From positions 62,001-126,000 of the forward strand of contig JBBBDQ010000916.1 in assembly GCA_037127315.1 (NCBI GenBank): 64,000 bases of DNA, given 5' to 3'. The notes beneath the pieces are model-generated. The model saw only the letters and a list, made by a program, of their open reading frames with translations, made no database searches and was not told the DNA's origin. Position 1 is the first letter of the stretch; each line of letters begins with the position of its first letter. Positions 1 through 10,689 of this stretch are shown piece after piece. Both the position numbers and the translations under genes were made by a program. This DNA comes from Ascarosepion bandense (lineage: Eukaryota; Mollusca; Cephalopoda; Sepiida; Sepiidae).

Positions 1-1435
1 CTGCTATAGTCGCACTACCTACCAAGTCTGCGGCAAGACATAAGGCAAGTAGTGGGGTGTTGTTATGTCTCCATTTCATGTTGTTATCTCCCCTAACATC
101 CTTAGTGTTACATAAACAAAGTTCTCCTTAATGTGTGGGCTGTACTTAACAAGACAATTTTTTTGTATATCTCTTAAGCTGGGGTTTCCAGGTATTCTTT
201 TAATGTTTTGTTATGTTCCATTTTTTATCATTCCAAGTGAACCTACTATCACTGGCACAACTCTTGTTTTCAATTTCCACATTTTTTCTATTTCAATTTC
301 CAGGTCTTTATATTTTGACATTTTCTCGAATTCCTTGATTGCTATGTTACAATCCGTTGGACAAGCCATATCAATTAATAGGCAAGTTTATTCTTTTTGG
401 TTTTTAACAATAATGTTCGGCCTATTTGCTTCAGTTTTTCAGTCTGTGTACATGGTGTAATCCCATAGAATGGTAACATCTTCTATTTCTGTAACCGGTG
501 CGGGGTGATGTTCATACCAGTGTTTGTTTACAGATTTTCCGTAGTGTTTGCACATTGTCCAATGTAAATATTGCCCAACTCTATAGTGACGATATTTATA
601 TTCATTTGTGGCAAGTACAGAATATCCTGAGATTAGATGGTCTATTATTTCTTGGTATTTATCGCAGGACCTGCATTTGGATCCACATTATTATGTATAA
701 TATTTGTCTGAAAGTTCCTAGTGAAAACACTTTGGTCTTGCGCTGCAAGAATACAGCCTTCAGTCTCAGACTTTAATCCAGATGCACGTAACCAACGCTG
801 AGTATTAAATTTTTCAACATTAGATTTGTTAGCACGTTCTGGATATTAGCCTTGTAGAGGTTTGTCTTGCCAGCGTTGTTTCATCTGTTTAAGAGCTTTA
901 TCCTTGGCTTTCGTTTTCATATTTTTTGCCGCAATAGTTGGTTCTTGGCTTCTGTTTTGCTTTTCTACAGAATCTACTAAAACTAAATCTTGTTTGTATT
1001 TACTGCCTTCTTTCATTATTGAATATTTTTCTTTCTGTTTTCCTGTTGTTTGACTAATTGCATTATCCAGTCCTTTGTTGTTTCTATGTATGTTAGTAAT
1101 CCAATAGTTGTTTTCATGTATGATAATTCTGGCTGAATAAGACCTCTTCCACCTTCTTTACGGGGTATGTATAGACGGTCTACATCAGTCTGTGGATGAT
1201 GAATCTTATGCTTAGAAAGAAGCCTTCTTGTTGTAGATTCCATTCGTCTGATGTTTAGAATCCAGTTCAAGATGTTGAAACTATATTGGACCACTGGGAT
1301 AGCAAGGCTGTTAATGGCCATAATTCCGTTCTGCGAATTCAATTCAGTTTTTAATATCAGTCGTAGCTTTCTATAGTACTCTTTACGTATTATTTCTTTC
1401 ATTTTTATAGTGAATCTTTTCACTCTCATTTGCAC
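1..1435 (-). pseudogene. Non-LTR retrotransposon 3' part, copy 1 (decayed)
   Basis: Remnant of a LINE reverse transcriptase read on the minus strand. The open stretch 1435-1016 encodes the segment after the RT core, with phrases such as HKIHHPQTDVDRLYIPRKEG and GGRGLIQPELSYMKTTIGL, which are characteristic of a non-LTR element widespread in marine invertebrates. Further downstream (about 850-700) the minus strand, across stops and frameshifts, reads SNVEKFNTQRWLRASGLKSE and then ETEGCILAAQDQS, the family's conserved post-RT domain. About 600-1 is the 3' end, also degraded. No catalytic YxDD is present because the 5' portion is absent. The 3' segment (1-500) is repeated by copy 2 at about 1520-2040. 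I do not assign a clade. Confidence in RT origin is high; exact limits are uncertain and the left edge is cut by the window. Confidence 0.75.
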
Positions 1436-1451
1436 GTAGGTATTTATAAGC

Positions 1452-1495
<44 letters not shown>

Positions 1496-2038
1496 TCTTT
1501 TTCCTTATAATTCGATTTCTTCTATTGTCACATTATCTACCAAGTCTGCGGGAATGCCATAGGCAAATAGTAGTTTGTTGTTATGACTCCATTTCATTTG
1601 TTTTCCTATCTCCCACAACATCACTAACTTTACAACTTTACAGGGACAACGTTCTTCAAAGTGTGTGGACTGTACTTATCAAGTCATTCTTTGTATATCT
1701 CTTAAAATGGGCTTTCTGGAGACTCTTGCAATGTGCTGTTTTCTTCCTTTTTATTGTTTCAAGCGTCCCTATTATCACTGGCATTATTCTTGTTTTCATT
1801 ATCCACATTTTTTTATTTTAGTTTCCACTTCTTTTTATTTCAGTTTCCTTTATACTTTTATTGTTTTTCTAAATTTCCTGGTTGCTATGCTACAATCCGC
1901 TGGACAAGCAATATCAATTAATAGGCTAGTTTTTCTTTTGTTTTTTTCAATAAGGCTCAGCCAATTTTTGTTGTCTGTGTAGCTAGTGTAATCCAATTTG
2001 ATAGATTTCACTCTCCCCATTGACCAGAATTTGTACAC
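1452..2038 (-). mobile_element. Same LINE family, copy 2: 3' end with (TTA)n tail
   Basis: The 2038-1850 minus reading contains KTSLLIDIACPADCSIATRK, the hallmark of the C-terminal domain of the same LINE as copy 1 (in that family the phrase is close to KTCLLIDxA). The nucleotide sequence 1525-1980 is clearly similar to 20-440. On the minus strand the element finishes in an AAT repeat, seen on the plus strand as (TTA)n at 1452-1494. The tail directly abuts the copy 1 sequence, so the copies either sit head to tail or copy 2 inserted beside copy 1. It is 5' truncated, as expected for target-primed reverse transcription. Confidence 0.7.
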
Positions 2039-2877
2039 TTCCCATGTTAATTTATCATAGTTTTCCTTTCTTTTCTTATTTAGTGACTACTATACATTTT
2101 CTTTTTCTCTATCTATCACAACACTGTTGTTTTCTCTTCAATACTTTAAGTCCATACTGCATCATGACAGTTTAAGATTTTTAACTTGTCATCTTCAATG
2201 AAACTTTCTAAACATTGAAAATATTTTCCTTTACATTTCCACAATATTCACAATATTAATCTTCTCGCCTTTTTAATTATTTAATAAGGCAGACGGTTAA
2301 TATTAATTTCTAGATCAAATAGTACAACGCCTTCATTTGTTTCCTTTGCCCAAGTAAGTCTGTCTTCAGTATAGCTCAACAATAAAATTGTCAATGCATT
2401 GATCACATTAATGAAATTTCTCTCATTTCAATTTGAATGGAACTCAGTCCTAAGTTTATGGATGAATGTCGTTTTCATTTCCGCCTCATTATATCTACCC
2501 ATCACAGCAATACCAAGATCTACTAATTCCAATAATATCCATTCTTTTTTTATTCCCTTCATGCTTTTTTTTCTGGAGGCATCTCTAAAACTTTCATGTC
2601 ATTTCAATACCAAAAGCCACATCATTTGAAACCAAATTCCACTTCTAATGTTTGAAATGAAATAATAGACTGTTTCAACCAATGAACTGATCTGGGGTCC
2701 ATCCGTATCTTTTAAGTTTAGCTTGACTAGAAATCAGGGATAGTTAATCCCCTGCTGTATTCCTTTAAAATCATAGCGAGATTTTATATTCATGAGGTTA
2801 ACTGTCAGTAGTGCTATACATAGAACGAATAGGAAGCGGATAAGTTGTCTGTTTGAAAGTCTCAACGTCTGTACATA
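2039..2877. other. No recognised gene; A+T-rich
   Basis: Only short open stretches without recognisable motifs. Part of it may be the more decayed 5' continuation of LINE copy 2, but I could not align it. Confidence 0.4.
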
Positions 2878-2879
2878 TA

Positions 2880-3102
2880 CACTCCTGATCAAAATTTTAA
2901 GACCACTTAAAAATCTTTAAAAAGAAATATTTTTTTTACGGATAGATTTTAAACTCCTCCCACGTAAGGTTACCAATACTACAATCTAAAAGATTATGGA
3001 AAGAAAAAGCTATATTCCAAACATTTTATTTAGAAATTTACATTTTTATAAAATGAGGCGATTTACACATGATCAAAATTATAATGACCAGAGACAAAAA
3101 TT
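2880..3102 (+). repeat. Left TIR of the Tc1-type element (IR/DR)
   Basis: Matches the right end in reverse complement over about 220 bp with scattered differences. The outer block TGATCAAAATTTTAAGACCA at 2887-2906 and inner block TGATCAAAATTATAATGACC(A) at 3070-3090 are direct repeats and are the likely transposase-binding sites. Confidence 0.85.
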
Positions 3103-3148
3103 CTATGAAATTGTAAAAAAAGTGTATGAAAACATTCAACAACCAAAT

Positions 3149-4145
3149 TTAATAATGAGTTCTACCTCCACTGCTTTTGATCACTTCAAACATTCTGTCG
3201 GGCATGCTAGAAATAAGCGTTTCCATCCATTGGGATGTTGCTCCAGCTTCTGAAGATGGCTTCACGAAGTTCATTTTTTGTTGAATATTGTATGCCATTT
3301 TGATAAACATCTCTTGTCATCCATCGTCCAATATTTTCCATTGGGTTCAAGTCTGGTGAGTATGCAGGATGTCCCAAGAGATGGATCCCATTTTCTTATA
3401 GAAAGGTCAAGGTCCGTCTTGCAGCATGGATTGCAGCATTATTCTGTTGGAATAACCATCCATCCACACACAAACGATGGCCCTCCATCATCAATGATAC
3501 TTTTTGTAGCATGCTAGCATAACCAGCTGCTGTTTGACAACCCTGCCTCACCTGGAGCTCCATCGTCTCTCTGTAAAAAAAGGTACCCCATACGATTAGG
3601 GACCCTCCACCACTATGACGTGTGGAGAAAACTTCAGGAGGCATGTTTTTGTTATGCCAATAACGTTGGAAGCCATCAGGACCATTTAAATTGAATTTTT
3701 TCTCATCAGAAAACAGGACTTTCTTCCACTTCCCAAGGTCCCATGTTTGGTATTCACAACCAAACATTAAGCGGTCCACCTTGTGACGTGGAAGCAGCCG
3801 AGGAATTTGTTTACGCTTTTTATTTACCATGCCTTTTTGTCGTAAGTCTCGTCTGATGGTTACGGGACTGCACTCAGCATCTGTGACTGCCTTAATTTGA
3901 CTAGAAGAAAGTCCCTCCTCTTTCATAACAACCCGTCTTATTCTCTTACTCAATGCAGGATTAATTTTTTGAGGCCTACCAGAGGATTTTGCTTTTCCAT
4001 AATTCTCACTGTTCTTTAGAAAGTTGCAAATTACAGTTTTACTGCGATTTACCTTAGCTGCGATCGCCCGCTGTGACAAACCTTGCTTATGGAATTCTAG
4101 AATTCGAGAACGCTCAACTTTGCTAAATTTGCTTGCTTTATGCAT
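3149..4145 (-). pseudogene. Tc1-family transposase, inactivated
   Basis: DDE transposase that would cut and paste the surrounding element in the nucleus. From ATG at 4145 it reads an N-terminal paired-like HTH pair ([20 protein letters not shown] and [12 protein letters not shown]), a GRP linker (SGRPQKI), a second HTH, then the catalytic domain with [20 protein letters not shown] (first Asp intact). The second catalytic motif, normally QQDNAxxH, reads QQNNAAIH, an Asp-to-Asn change. After TLTFL an in-frame TAA (about 3395) replaces what the continuing frame suggests was a Lys codon. The frame continues with HPAYSPDLNPMENI, so the third acidic residue is kept. A one-base frameshift near 3205 precedes the natural C-terminus, ending at 3149. 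About 332 codons in all, the usual Tc1 length. At least three independent lesions. Confidence 0.9.
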
Positions 4146-4215
4146 GGTAACACCTTTACGCAGTGATTGCTAATCTTTAACTGAACTAAAAACATTGGAA
4201 TTACCATAGATCTAA

Positions 4216-4437
4216 CAATTTATATCCCTGGTCTTATAATTTTGACCATGCGTAAATCGCCTCATTTTATAAAAATGTAAATTTCTAAATAAAATGTTTG
4301 GAATGCAGCTTTTTGTTTCCATAACCTTTTAGATTGTAGCATTGGTGACCTTAAGTGGGAGAAGTTTAAAATCTATCTGTAAAAAAAAAATTATTTTTAA
4401 AGATTTTTAAGTGGTCTTAAAGTTTTGATCAGGAGTG
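4216..4437 (-). repeat. Right TIR of the Tc1-type element (IR/DR)
   Basis: Inverted partner of 2880-3102. The inner block lies at 4229-4248 (TGGTCTTATAATTTTGACCA) and the outer block adjoins the 4437 end (TGGTCTTAAAGTTTTGATCA). Confidence 0.85.
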
Positions 4438-4572
4438 TATTATTAACTGAGCTTTACATATTCTCAGTCCAAGACACAACAGCTCAATGTTCTTGGATAT
4501 CTAAAACAACTCAGGCATTCAATGATCCGCAGATAAGTTATCATGAACCTTGCGGTAATCTATCCATGCAGC

Positions 4573-4614
<42 letters not shown>

Positions 4615-5341
4615 TCCTTTAATTTCTCGTCTATAATCATTTCTTTCTCTGTCTAAAACGGAGAACTAAGGTCAGAAATGGCATCATAACATTTTTCACT
4701 GAGAATATTTTGTGAAAAAATAACAAATCCTAACATCACACATATTTTACATTGATAAAGCCCTTCGTAAGGTGTGAGCTGTAGTTGTCAGCACAATATT
4801 TTATAATGTTTTAAGACTTGAGCTATCAAGAATGCTTTCCGTGAGTCTATCGAAATTTTTTCCAATCAATCTCAGGGCTACAATTACAACTAGAATTATT
4901 TATGTCCTCATGTATCATATTTTTTTAGATTTCAGCATGAAGAACCTTGCATTTTGAAGGGAATGCCTTGCTAAAAAAACCCACATTCTGTTCTTGTGGT
5001 TTATGATCACAATGTCTGGTCGATTAGCATTGATTGTACTGTTTTGATATTGTAAAGTCTCATAAAATTGTTACAGGTTCTATCTCTGTAGCCAGGTATA
5101 GGTGATGTTCATTCCAGTTTCTTGAAGTTTCCTTCCCGTAAAAGTTACATAATTCCAGTTCAGATATTAGCCCATCTATTATGCCGAATTTTATATTCAG
5201 TGGACAGTGATACTGTGCAAATGGACGTGATGACATGCTAGGATTTATTAAGATTTTTTTCATGGATGCATTTTGGTACGTTTGTATAGACCACAAATAC
5301 GCATCTAACGTCCCGAACTTCCCAAATTCTAACAACCTCAA
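4573..5341 (-). mobile_element. Same LINE family as copies 1-2, copy 3, with (TTA)n tail
   Basis: The minus reading 5341-5060 contains LISELELCNFYGKETSRNWNE followed by HHLYLATEIEPVTIL, matching the post-RT domain of this LINE (pattern YGxExxxxWxEHxPxxxTExxxVTIL). Further on, across a frameshift, ANRPDIVIINHKNRMWVFLA follows, the family's ANRPDI motif. The 3' tail is (TTA)n at 4573-4614, as for copy 2. Heavily decayed and 5' truncated near 5341. Confidence 0.7.
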
Positions 5342-6230
5342 TCTAGAGATCAGTGTACATTTTTAAATTTCTTTGATCATGATATTATCGATACCAGGGA
5401 CAGGAACATCGATGAGGAGGTATTTTCATTTCTTATCTGTGTGCTTGCTTTTCAACGACGATGAAGTTTTTTTTTCTTTTTTTGTGACGCCAAGAATGCG
5501 CACTGGTTGGATGTTAAAATCTTAGAGATCAACTTCTTTAGTTTTTTAAGGTACTTGAAATTCATGCCTTCTACATAGATCCCTATGCACATAATTATTA
5601 TTGTTATTATGTTTTGTCTCAAATTGTAAGATTTTAATATACAGGGTACATTAAGTTATCAAGTGACAACAAGGACCTCTAACAGACAAAACCTTTTCAG
5701 AAAATATGCGCAAAGCCAGAGAGCTAATTTTAAATGTCTCCAAATTTGTATTGCATCATCAGCTGATCAAGGAAATAAGAGATTTTTAATGGCATTTATC
5801 CCAACGAATCAATCGCTATCATTTTTGTATGTATTTGGTCTGATGAGCGGTCTGTAAGAGCTTCGCTAAATAACCTATTGCCAGTGGATTTATAAAAACA
5901 ACCAAATTGTTTTCTGTGTGTGTGTGTGTGTGTGTGCGCGCGCGCGCGTGCGTGTGTGTGTGTGCGCGTGCATATATACAAATAAATTCATAACGGTCTA
6001 TATTATAATACATAGGATGTGCATATATATTCTTCATTATATTGCGACATAATTATTTTTTAAAAAATGAAATAATAACGCAATTTTAAAATACAAACAC
6101 GCAGCAAAAGCTTTTGTAAATGGTAATAAAGTTTAATAACTCGTAGAAAAAAATGAACTGAATCGATACAGCCTCACTTTCTGTCCAGTAGCTTGACAGG
6201 AAAGATATATATCTGTGTGTATGTGAGTTT
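5342..6230. other. No recognised gene; (TG/CG)n microsatellite
   Basis: No convincing coding signal. It contains a purine-pyrimidine alternating tract (TG)n-(CG)n-(TG)n at about 5917-5975, a Z-DNA-prone simple repeat. Apparent His/Thr-rich ORFs over it are repeat artefacts. Confidence 0.6.
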
Positions 6231-6232
6231 TA

Positions 6233-7481
6233 GGTTGGTACAGAAAAATTGGCCGCTAAAAATTTATTTTGAAAACCACTTTTACCATAGTATTCACGGT
6301 ATGTATTAGTTTAATTTTGGTATACATAATAATCAATATATTCTCTTTAATAAACTTATTTTTAGACAAAAATATTCATGCAGTATAGAAGCCTTTAGAA
6401 ACATGACAAAACATGGTCTTTGTTTACGTTTCTTGCATTAGATCAAACTTGGGGGAAGTGCCTCCGAAGCTTCTGTCAATATCAACAAAGCATGGGAAAA
6501 TGGGCTCACAAGTTATCAGACAGCACGAAATTGTTCCAGAAATTCCGTACAGGTGATGAGAGTCTGGAAAATGAAGAAAGTGGAGGAGAGTTATACAGTT
6601 TTGACAACGAATAACTGCAAACAGTTGTTGAACAAACCCACGTCCAATAGTCAGAGGAATGTCTCAGACGCTTGGTGTCAGCACTGCAACAGTAGTCCGC
6701 CATTTACAGAGTACTGGAAAAGTGAAAAATCTTAATAGATGGGTACCTCATGATCACAATGAAAATCAAAATGGCGAATTGAAGTGCGCTCGATGCTTTT
6801 TTGCGTAACACCAATGGTCCTTTGATGACCTAATAGTCATCTGTAATGAAAAGTGGATCCTTTATGATAACTGTAAACAATCAGGTCAATGGCTTGATCG
6901 TGATGATTCCCCCCAAAATTTCTCAAAGCCAAAATTGCATCAACAAAGATTATGGCGACTGTTTTGTGGTCTGAAAATTGGTGTTATATGCTACAACCTT
7001 CTAGAAACCAATCAGTGCATTAATGCAGCGCTTTACTGCAATTAACTTGCTAATCACATGCATACCTGCAAAAATAAAAACTGCATTGAAGGATTGACGT
7101 TGTACAATTCTGCCTGACGATAATGCGCGACCATGTGTTGCACAAATAATGTTTTATAACCTCACAGACTTAGAATACGAGAGTTTACCACATCCTTCAT
7201 ATTCTCCTAAATTTTCATCAACTGATTATCATTTTTTAAAGACTTACTCTCATTTTTAATGATAAAACATTTAGGTTTAAATCAAAGGTGCAATGTGCTT
7301 TCAAAGATTTCGTTGCATCACAGCCAATAACTTTTTGTCAACGCGGAAAAAATAATCTCTTTGATCAAAGATAGAGGTGTATAGGTGCTCAAGGTTAGTA
7401 TGTTGATTAATTTCAATATTTCTACGGTTAATTTATCAAGAATAGTAATTTCTTTAATCGGCTATTATTTTTGTAACCGCC
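6233..7481 (+). mobile_element. Complete mariner transposon (dead)
   Basis: A 1249-bp element flanked by TA (6231-6232 and 7482-7483). The left end GGTTGGTACAGAAAAATTGG resembles the reverse complement of the right end GGCGGTTACAAAAATAATAG, with degenerate terminal inverted repeats of about 28 bp typical of mariner. It encloses a plus-strand transposase remnant. Size and ends are normal for the family; the two TIRs have diverged, suggesting an old insertion. Confidence 0.85.
6410..7388 (+). pseudogene. Mariner (SETMAR-like) transposase, inactivated
   Basis: DD34D transposase remnant read across several frames. Recognisable blocks in order: FQKFRTGDESLENEESGGE (6530-6590, the linker normally followed by RP), MSQTLGVSTATVVRHLQSTG (about 6658-6718), NRWVPHDHNENQ (about 6735-6775), NEKWILYDN with SGQWLDRD (about 6838-6905), DDNARPCVAQ (about 7117-7147), YSPKFSSTDYHF (about 7199-7236) and a final CQRGKNNL stretch near 7340-7365. 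The first catalytic Asp is Asn (CDEKW has become CNEKW). Several stops and at least two frameshifts follow. The second Asp and the last Asp (TDYHF) persist. Family assignment is firm; the gene is non-functional. Confidence 0.88.
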
Positions 7482-7483
7482 TA

Positions 7484-9310
7484 GTATAAATAAATGCACA
7501 ACGGTTTTTATTATAATAGACACTGTTATAATTTGTTGTATTCATATGCAAATCCCCACCATATACTTAGTAGCTGATACAGCTAGAAGCTAGACTATTC
7601 TTCAACTTGGTTGGAATTTGTATACCCAAGTTTAAGGGTACTTTCCCCGTCAGGCAGTACCTGTCACTCGGAGGGACCTAGGTTAAATTGCCTGCACATA
7701 AGGCATTGACAAAAGAGGAAAAGTCGAGTGGGCTTGCGTATTTTTGTATGGTGCGGAGAAGAGACCCAGTTCAAACTTTGACCTTTTGTCACATCCGGTT
7801 TCCACGTGGTCGCATTTGTGGATACAACTAGTTTTGATATTGGTTCCGATTATTATGTCCCAGCTGCCGGTTGTTTTCTTTCCCGGCAGTACATCTTTCT
7901 TAAAAAAAGGTTAGTATTATTTCTAACCGTCTGAAGCATCCCACCAAAAACGGAAGTGAGGCGGGAGTTTGGGAATGTTTGTGTGGCGCGTCCGATAGAT
8001 CTACTTTAAAACTTGACCTTTTGTCAGATCCGGTTGCGACGTGAGCGAATTTGTAGATACCACTAATTCTGACCCTGAAAGCGAAAATACTACAGAAATC
8101 GTAGTGAATATTTATAACTATAGCTTATAACATTATATTCACAGTAATTTATGCTTTGAAAATCGACATGGACGGGCTATTACAACCTAATATTCTTTAT
8201 CTATCTATTAATATCCACAGGGCGGAGAAAATGAGGAATCATTGATATGGAACATTTTTAAACTTCCTCGAACCTATTTAGCATGAGGAGTTGGATATTC
8301 CCATAGATTAGATGTCATCTAATATATATGAATTGTTGATCAAAGAAGCTATTAACTAAATAGAGCTTTCATTCAAGAAAACAGTGAGAATCTACTTGCA
8401 ACGAGAACTCAACAGGCTGGAGAAACCCTGGATAGAAAACTTCAAGCATTGCACATTTTGGTGAAGGACTGTAAATTCAATGACGTTACTTTTCAAGTCT
8501 AAGAAAAGAAAGCTACTAGAAATACTTTTAATTCTGAGTTATCCACACTGCCTATTTAAAAGAGAGAAAACACTCACCTGACAAAATTATTGACTGATTC
8601 TTTTCATTTATATATTTTGAATATGTATGAACCTCAAATTCACTGGGCACAATGTGCTCTTGTGGAAAACTTCGTAAACTGTTTGCTTTACTTGAAAATC
8701 AGCGTCCGTCATGTTTGCATAGACGTGCTTATGAACACTTGCAATTGATATTAGTGTAAGATGTCCGACTATCCAATACAGCAAACAGACCCTAATAAAA
8801 CATTGCTAAGCTTAACTTAGTACAGAAGCAGACTAAATTAAGAATTACGAGTACTGGAGATTGTTTTAAGTTCATCTTACAAGTTAATCTATTTGCCCTG
8901 TAGACCCGTGTCAGAATGTGTAGCTTTAACCAATATCGAAACCTCCGACTTTTAATGTCAGTAGTAAATATTAAGCTACTATGAGGAGAAACCACTGAAA
9001 TTCTGGAAGACAGAATCCTTAAGTTGAAAGAGAAATAGAGAAAGATTATGCAACAAAATAGTCCTTATTTGATAGCATAATTTTGTTCCATGTTTTAATT
9101 TTCCTTAATACTCGACATGAACTTTCCGAACAACCCAATATTTAAAGAAAATCTGTTCAGCATCAGATAACTGATAGAATTGATAATGGTTTAAACAAAA
9201 TAATCCTGGTATTTAAACATTATTTCCATTGCTAAAAGCGAACACTCATACAAAGTGTAAGCTGTTTATTAGCTATTTTGTAAGAAGTTTTATTTGTGAC
9301 AAGTTCATTT
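7484..9310. other. No recognised gene; diverged direct repeats
   Basis: No coding motif recognised. Two related blocks, 7770-7841 and 8004-8073, share ACTTTGACCTTTTGTCA and TCCGGTT followed by similar text, a diverged direct duplication spaced by about 234 bp. The surrounding 7620-8080 is locally richer in G+C than the flanks and may be an unrecognised repeat. Confidence 0.45.
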
Positions 9311-9317
9311 TTCGAAC

Positions 9318-9640
9318 AGCTGACTTGATCAGTCACTTGAGTGCCATACGTGATATACGCTTAGGCGATCATGTCGCGAATGAAATATGACTGACTGGGA
9401 AGAAGATTTTCCGGCAGTAGGTTGCCATTACTTTCTCCGGCAGACTGGTTGCTAACCAAGCCTATAGAACCCAATGTGTTATGATATTCAACTCATAGCT
9501 GAAGGGGAAGGAGATGGATTAATACCTTTCCCAAGTGTATTTGTGCGTAAGTGAATGAAACAAAATCGAATAGAATTCGAACTCGGCTCTCCGATTTCTT
9601 GTTCAGAGCCGATATCTACTGAACCACATCAGTGAGTTGA
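9318..9640 (-). mobile_element. tRNA-derived SINE, type 1, copy 1
   Basis: Copy of a dispersed repeat also found at 21590-21722, 35640-35895, 60985-61250, 62088-62345 and 62872-63040. On the minus strand it starts with a tRNA-like head: an A-box-like segment (GTGGTTCAGTAGATATCGG) and, about 30 bases later, GAGTTCGAATTC, a good RNA polymerase III B box. The body carries the shared phrases around TATTTAACCCATAGCTGGAG and GACATGA..GCCTAAGCG read in either orientation. Cephalopod tRNA-Arg-related SINEs of this size are known; the subfamily is not assigned. Confidence 0.75.
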
Positions 9641-9879
9641 AGATTGATTTAGAACAAATTTAAAAATGTTAATGAAAGCCGTGAAAAGCGAAATTACCTA
9701 GACCAAGTTATCTCTTTCGTCTAGTACTTATTACTCTGGAAATGAATCCTAAAGTGATCCCAGACAATTTGATGAAGATTTCATTCATGAATGCAATGAT
9801 TATCTTAAAGCGGCTGAGAAGGTATTTCTCCAATTATGTCACACACAGATACTGATTTCATATAGCCTCTTCTTAGAAG

Positions 9880-10680
9880 AGGCTATATGCAATCAATATG
9901 CCACATCTCTTCAGAACACAAGCAATCATTGCTCTCCATATTTTCTATCTCGTGTTGACTATAGCAATTATTCTCCCTTTTGTAATGCTCTCGTCAAGCA
10001 AGTGATTCGTTGATTTCTACAATGTCGATCACCCTCAATATGCCTTGTAAGGTTTACATTTTTAAAACCCTCTTCTCGGATTATGTGTCCAACAAATTCT
10101 AGCTATATTTTTTCTAATTTTAGGTAGAATTGTTCGTTCTTTTGGCATTTCTTTAAGTCTTCATTGTTGATTACTCGTTCCGTCCATGAAATATTCAGTA
10201 TAAATCTGTAAAATCACATATTTGCTGCTTGTAATTTTTCTCTCTTCCTTGGGAAATTTGTCAATAATTAAATGCCGGATAAGAGAATGGATAAGACCTA
10301 GCAACGAAACTTTCTCAAGAACTGGTTTGGTTTTCTGGAATGCTTCTTTCGCTAGTCGAATGCGTACTTCAGATATCGTTATCGCATTTGTCATTCTCTA
10401 TTAAAACAATCCCGAGTATGTGAACTTCTTGCAGTTGATTGTTAGTTCTTTTTCTCGATTTCATCTATGACAATCCTGCCTATGAGGTCATGTAGTTTTC
10501 TTTCTGTGTCAGCCGTAAACATAGTGTCATCTGTGTCTCTTATTTTTTATGATTACGCCCCTCGATAATCCTGCTAGAATGTCTACACTCTCTTAGAATA
10601 GCGTCGCAGTAGTTGTTGAACAAATCCGGGGAGAAGACGCATTAGCAAAATATGGATTGTAGTCTAGATTCAGTCTTACA
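9880..10680 (-). pseudogene. RTE-like LINE, RT 3' half (decayed)
   Basis: On the minus strand the RT active-site segment is recognisable near 10555-10450 as DTDDTMFTADTERKLHDLI (YADD motif with the Tyr-Ala changed), followed by SEVRIRLAKEAFQKTKPVL (about 10375-10320) and, near 10085-9990, GHIIREEGFKNVNLTRHIEG. These three blocks in this order are the C-terminal half of RTE/endonuclease-RT retrotransposons (RYADDT, RIxxAKxAF, GHIxRxEGLENLxLTGxIEG). Stops and frameshifts throughout. The 5' half is absent. Confidence 0.75.
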
Positions 10681-10689
10681 AAATTATTT

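Larger units (their letters stand above)
2880..4437 (-). mobile_element. Complete Tc1-type DNA transposon (dead)
   Basis: Both ends are visible. The element begins CACTCCTGATC and ends with the reverse complement GATCAGGAGTG, and each end is flanked by TA (2878-2879 and 4438-4439), the target duplication of the IS630-Tc1-mariner superfamily. Its 1558-bp length is normal for Tc1. The terminal inverted repeats are long (about 220 bp, 2880-3102 and 4216-4437) and each carries an outer and an inner copy of a binding-site-like block, the IR/DR plan known from Sleeping Beauty-type elements. A single broken transposase gene lies on the minus strand between them. Confidence 0.9.

Noticed and set aside
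5830..5880. Possible hammerhead start CTGATGAGCGGTC
   Set aside because: CTGATGA is present, but no GAAA follows a stem II; downstream text reads CGCTAAAT.
9590..9640. Functional tRNA gene on the minus strand
   Set aside because: Same text recurs in other copies with a shared non-tRNA body; it is a SINE.
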